A DNA stretch of 64,000 nt from Chitinibacter sp. GC72 (lineage in GTDB: Bacteria > Pseudomonadota > Gammaproteobacteria > Burkholderiales > Chitinibacteraceae): contig NZ_VIRW01000001.1 of the NCBI RefSeq assembly GCF_009760905.1, forward strand, positions 62,001 through 126,000, written 5' to 3'. Positions 63,848-64,000 of this stretch are shown here, one piece after another (position 1 is the stretch's first letter; every line of letters starts with the position of its first letter). The notes below the pieces were generated by a model that did no database searches, was not told where the DNA came from, and was given only the letters and a program-made list of their open reading frames with translations. Position numbers and translations under genes: made by a program.

Positions 63848-64000
63848 CTAGCCGATGACTTTGCGGACAACTTCCAGCAGTTTTTGTGGATCAAACGGTT
63901 TCACCAGCCAGCCAGTGGCACCGACTGCACGCCCCTGCTGTTTCATCGCATCGCTCGATTCGGTGGTGAGCATCAGGATGGGCGTGCTGGCATATTGAGG
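63848..64000 (-). CDS. cheY: CheY-like response regulator, 5' part beyond the window
   Basis: Only the last 50 codons are visible. They show the receiver-domain ending with the conserved Thr/Ser in ILMLTTESSDAMK and the signalling Lys in GWLVKPFDPQKLLEVVRKV. This single-domain pattern next to cheA indicates CheY, the diffusible motor regulator. The phosphorylation Asp lies outside the window. Confidence 0.85.
   Translation of the reverse strand, partial: PQYASTPILMLTTESSDAMKQQGRAVGATGWLVKPFDPQKLLEVVRKVIG

Noticed and set aside
1-64000. CRISPR array, prophage, insertion sequence with transposase, rRNA operon
   Set aside because: No regularly spaced identical direct repeats, transposase or phage structural genes, or rRNA sequence were seen.

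Overview
The window reads as chromosomal DNA of a motile Gram-negative betaproteobacterium, most likely a member of the Neisseriales (Chromobacteriaceae or Chitinibacteraceae type). This rests on the housekeeping gene types (glnE, accA-tilS-mutS, greB, thyA, ppa, a PatZ-like acyl-CoA ligase/acetyltransferase) combined with a sigma-28-controlled flgM-flgN unit, fliW, and a large chemotaxis/flagellar block. No prophage, CRISPR array, rRNA operon or transposase was found. Genus assignment is inference only.

Region 1 (1-17.7 kb) holds the 3' part of glnE and then a co-directional cluster of seven genes: two paralogous giant DUF4132 proteins (only the first keeps an N-terminal WGR domain), a MoxR-type AAA+ ATPase, a DUF5682 protein, an unrecognised 346-residue propeller-like protein, a VWA-domain protein and a double-SWIM zinc-finger protein. 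Order and sizes match the poorly understood Escherichia coli yehI-yehL-yehM-yehP-yehQ group. This is the best candidate here for an under-described system. Two gene pairs overlap by ATGA, and the VWA-SWIM and ATPase-DUF5682 proteins are therefore probably translationally coupled.

Region 2 (17.7-27.4 kb) carries small regulatory and metabolic genes: a secreted PEBP-like protein, an AraC regulator, a minus-strand run bioF-DUF2520-merR-NAD(P)H oxidoreductase, an NPD-family flavoprotein with an unusual C-terminal cysteine cluster, and a dapA-like gene preceded on the minus strand by a clear lysine riboswitch with its own promoter. An orphan type II secretion F-domain protein is divergent from it.

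Region 3 (27.3-50 kb) contains flgN-flgM with a textbook sigma-28 promoter, fliW, accA, tilS, mutS, an rluB-like gene, greB, a sensor kinase, thyA, a [2Fe-2S] protein, yciH, a peptide deformylase carrying a 12-residue tandem expansion, a LysR/Acg-like nitroreductase divergent pair, tRNA-Leu(CAA), the PatZ-like gene and ppa.

Region 4 (48.4-64 kb) is a minus-strand flagellar and chemotaxis block, in transcription order cheY (partial)-cheA-cheW-mcp, terminator, cheR-cheD-cheB, a sigma-54 activator, then fliE-F-G-H-I-J. The MCP ends in a CheR/CheB-tether-like DWEEF, which fits the adjacent adaptation genes.

Laid over regions 1-3 is an unexplained family of about 50-bp imperfect palindromes (ends GGGTAT...ATACCC). 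I find 14 copies by eye: eight are intergenic, mostly hugging stop codons or lying between convergent genes; five lie inside coding sequence at linker positions; one spans the start codon of the VWA gene. It is the strongest structure in the window not explained by ordinary annotation.
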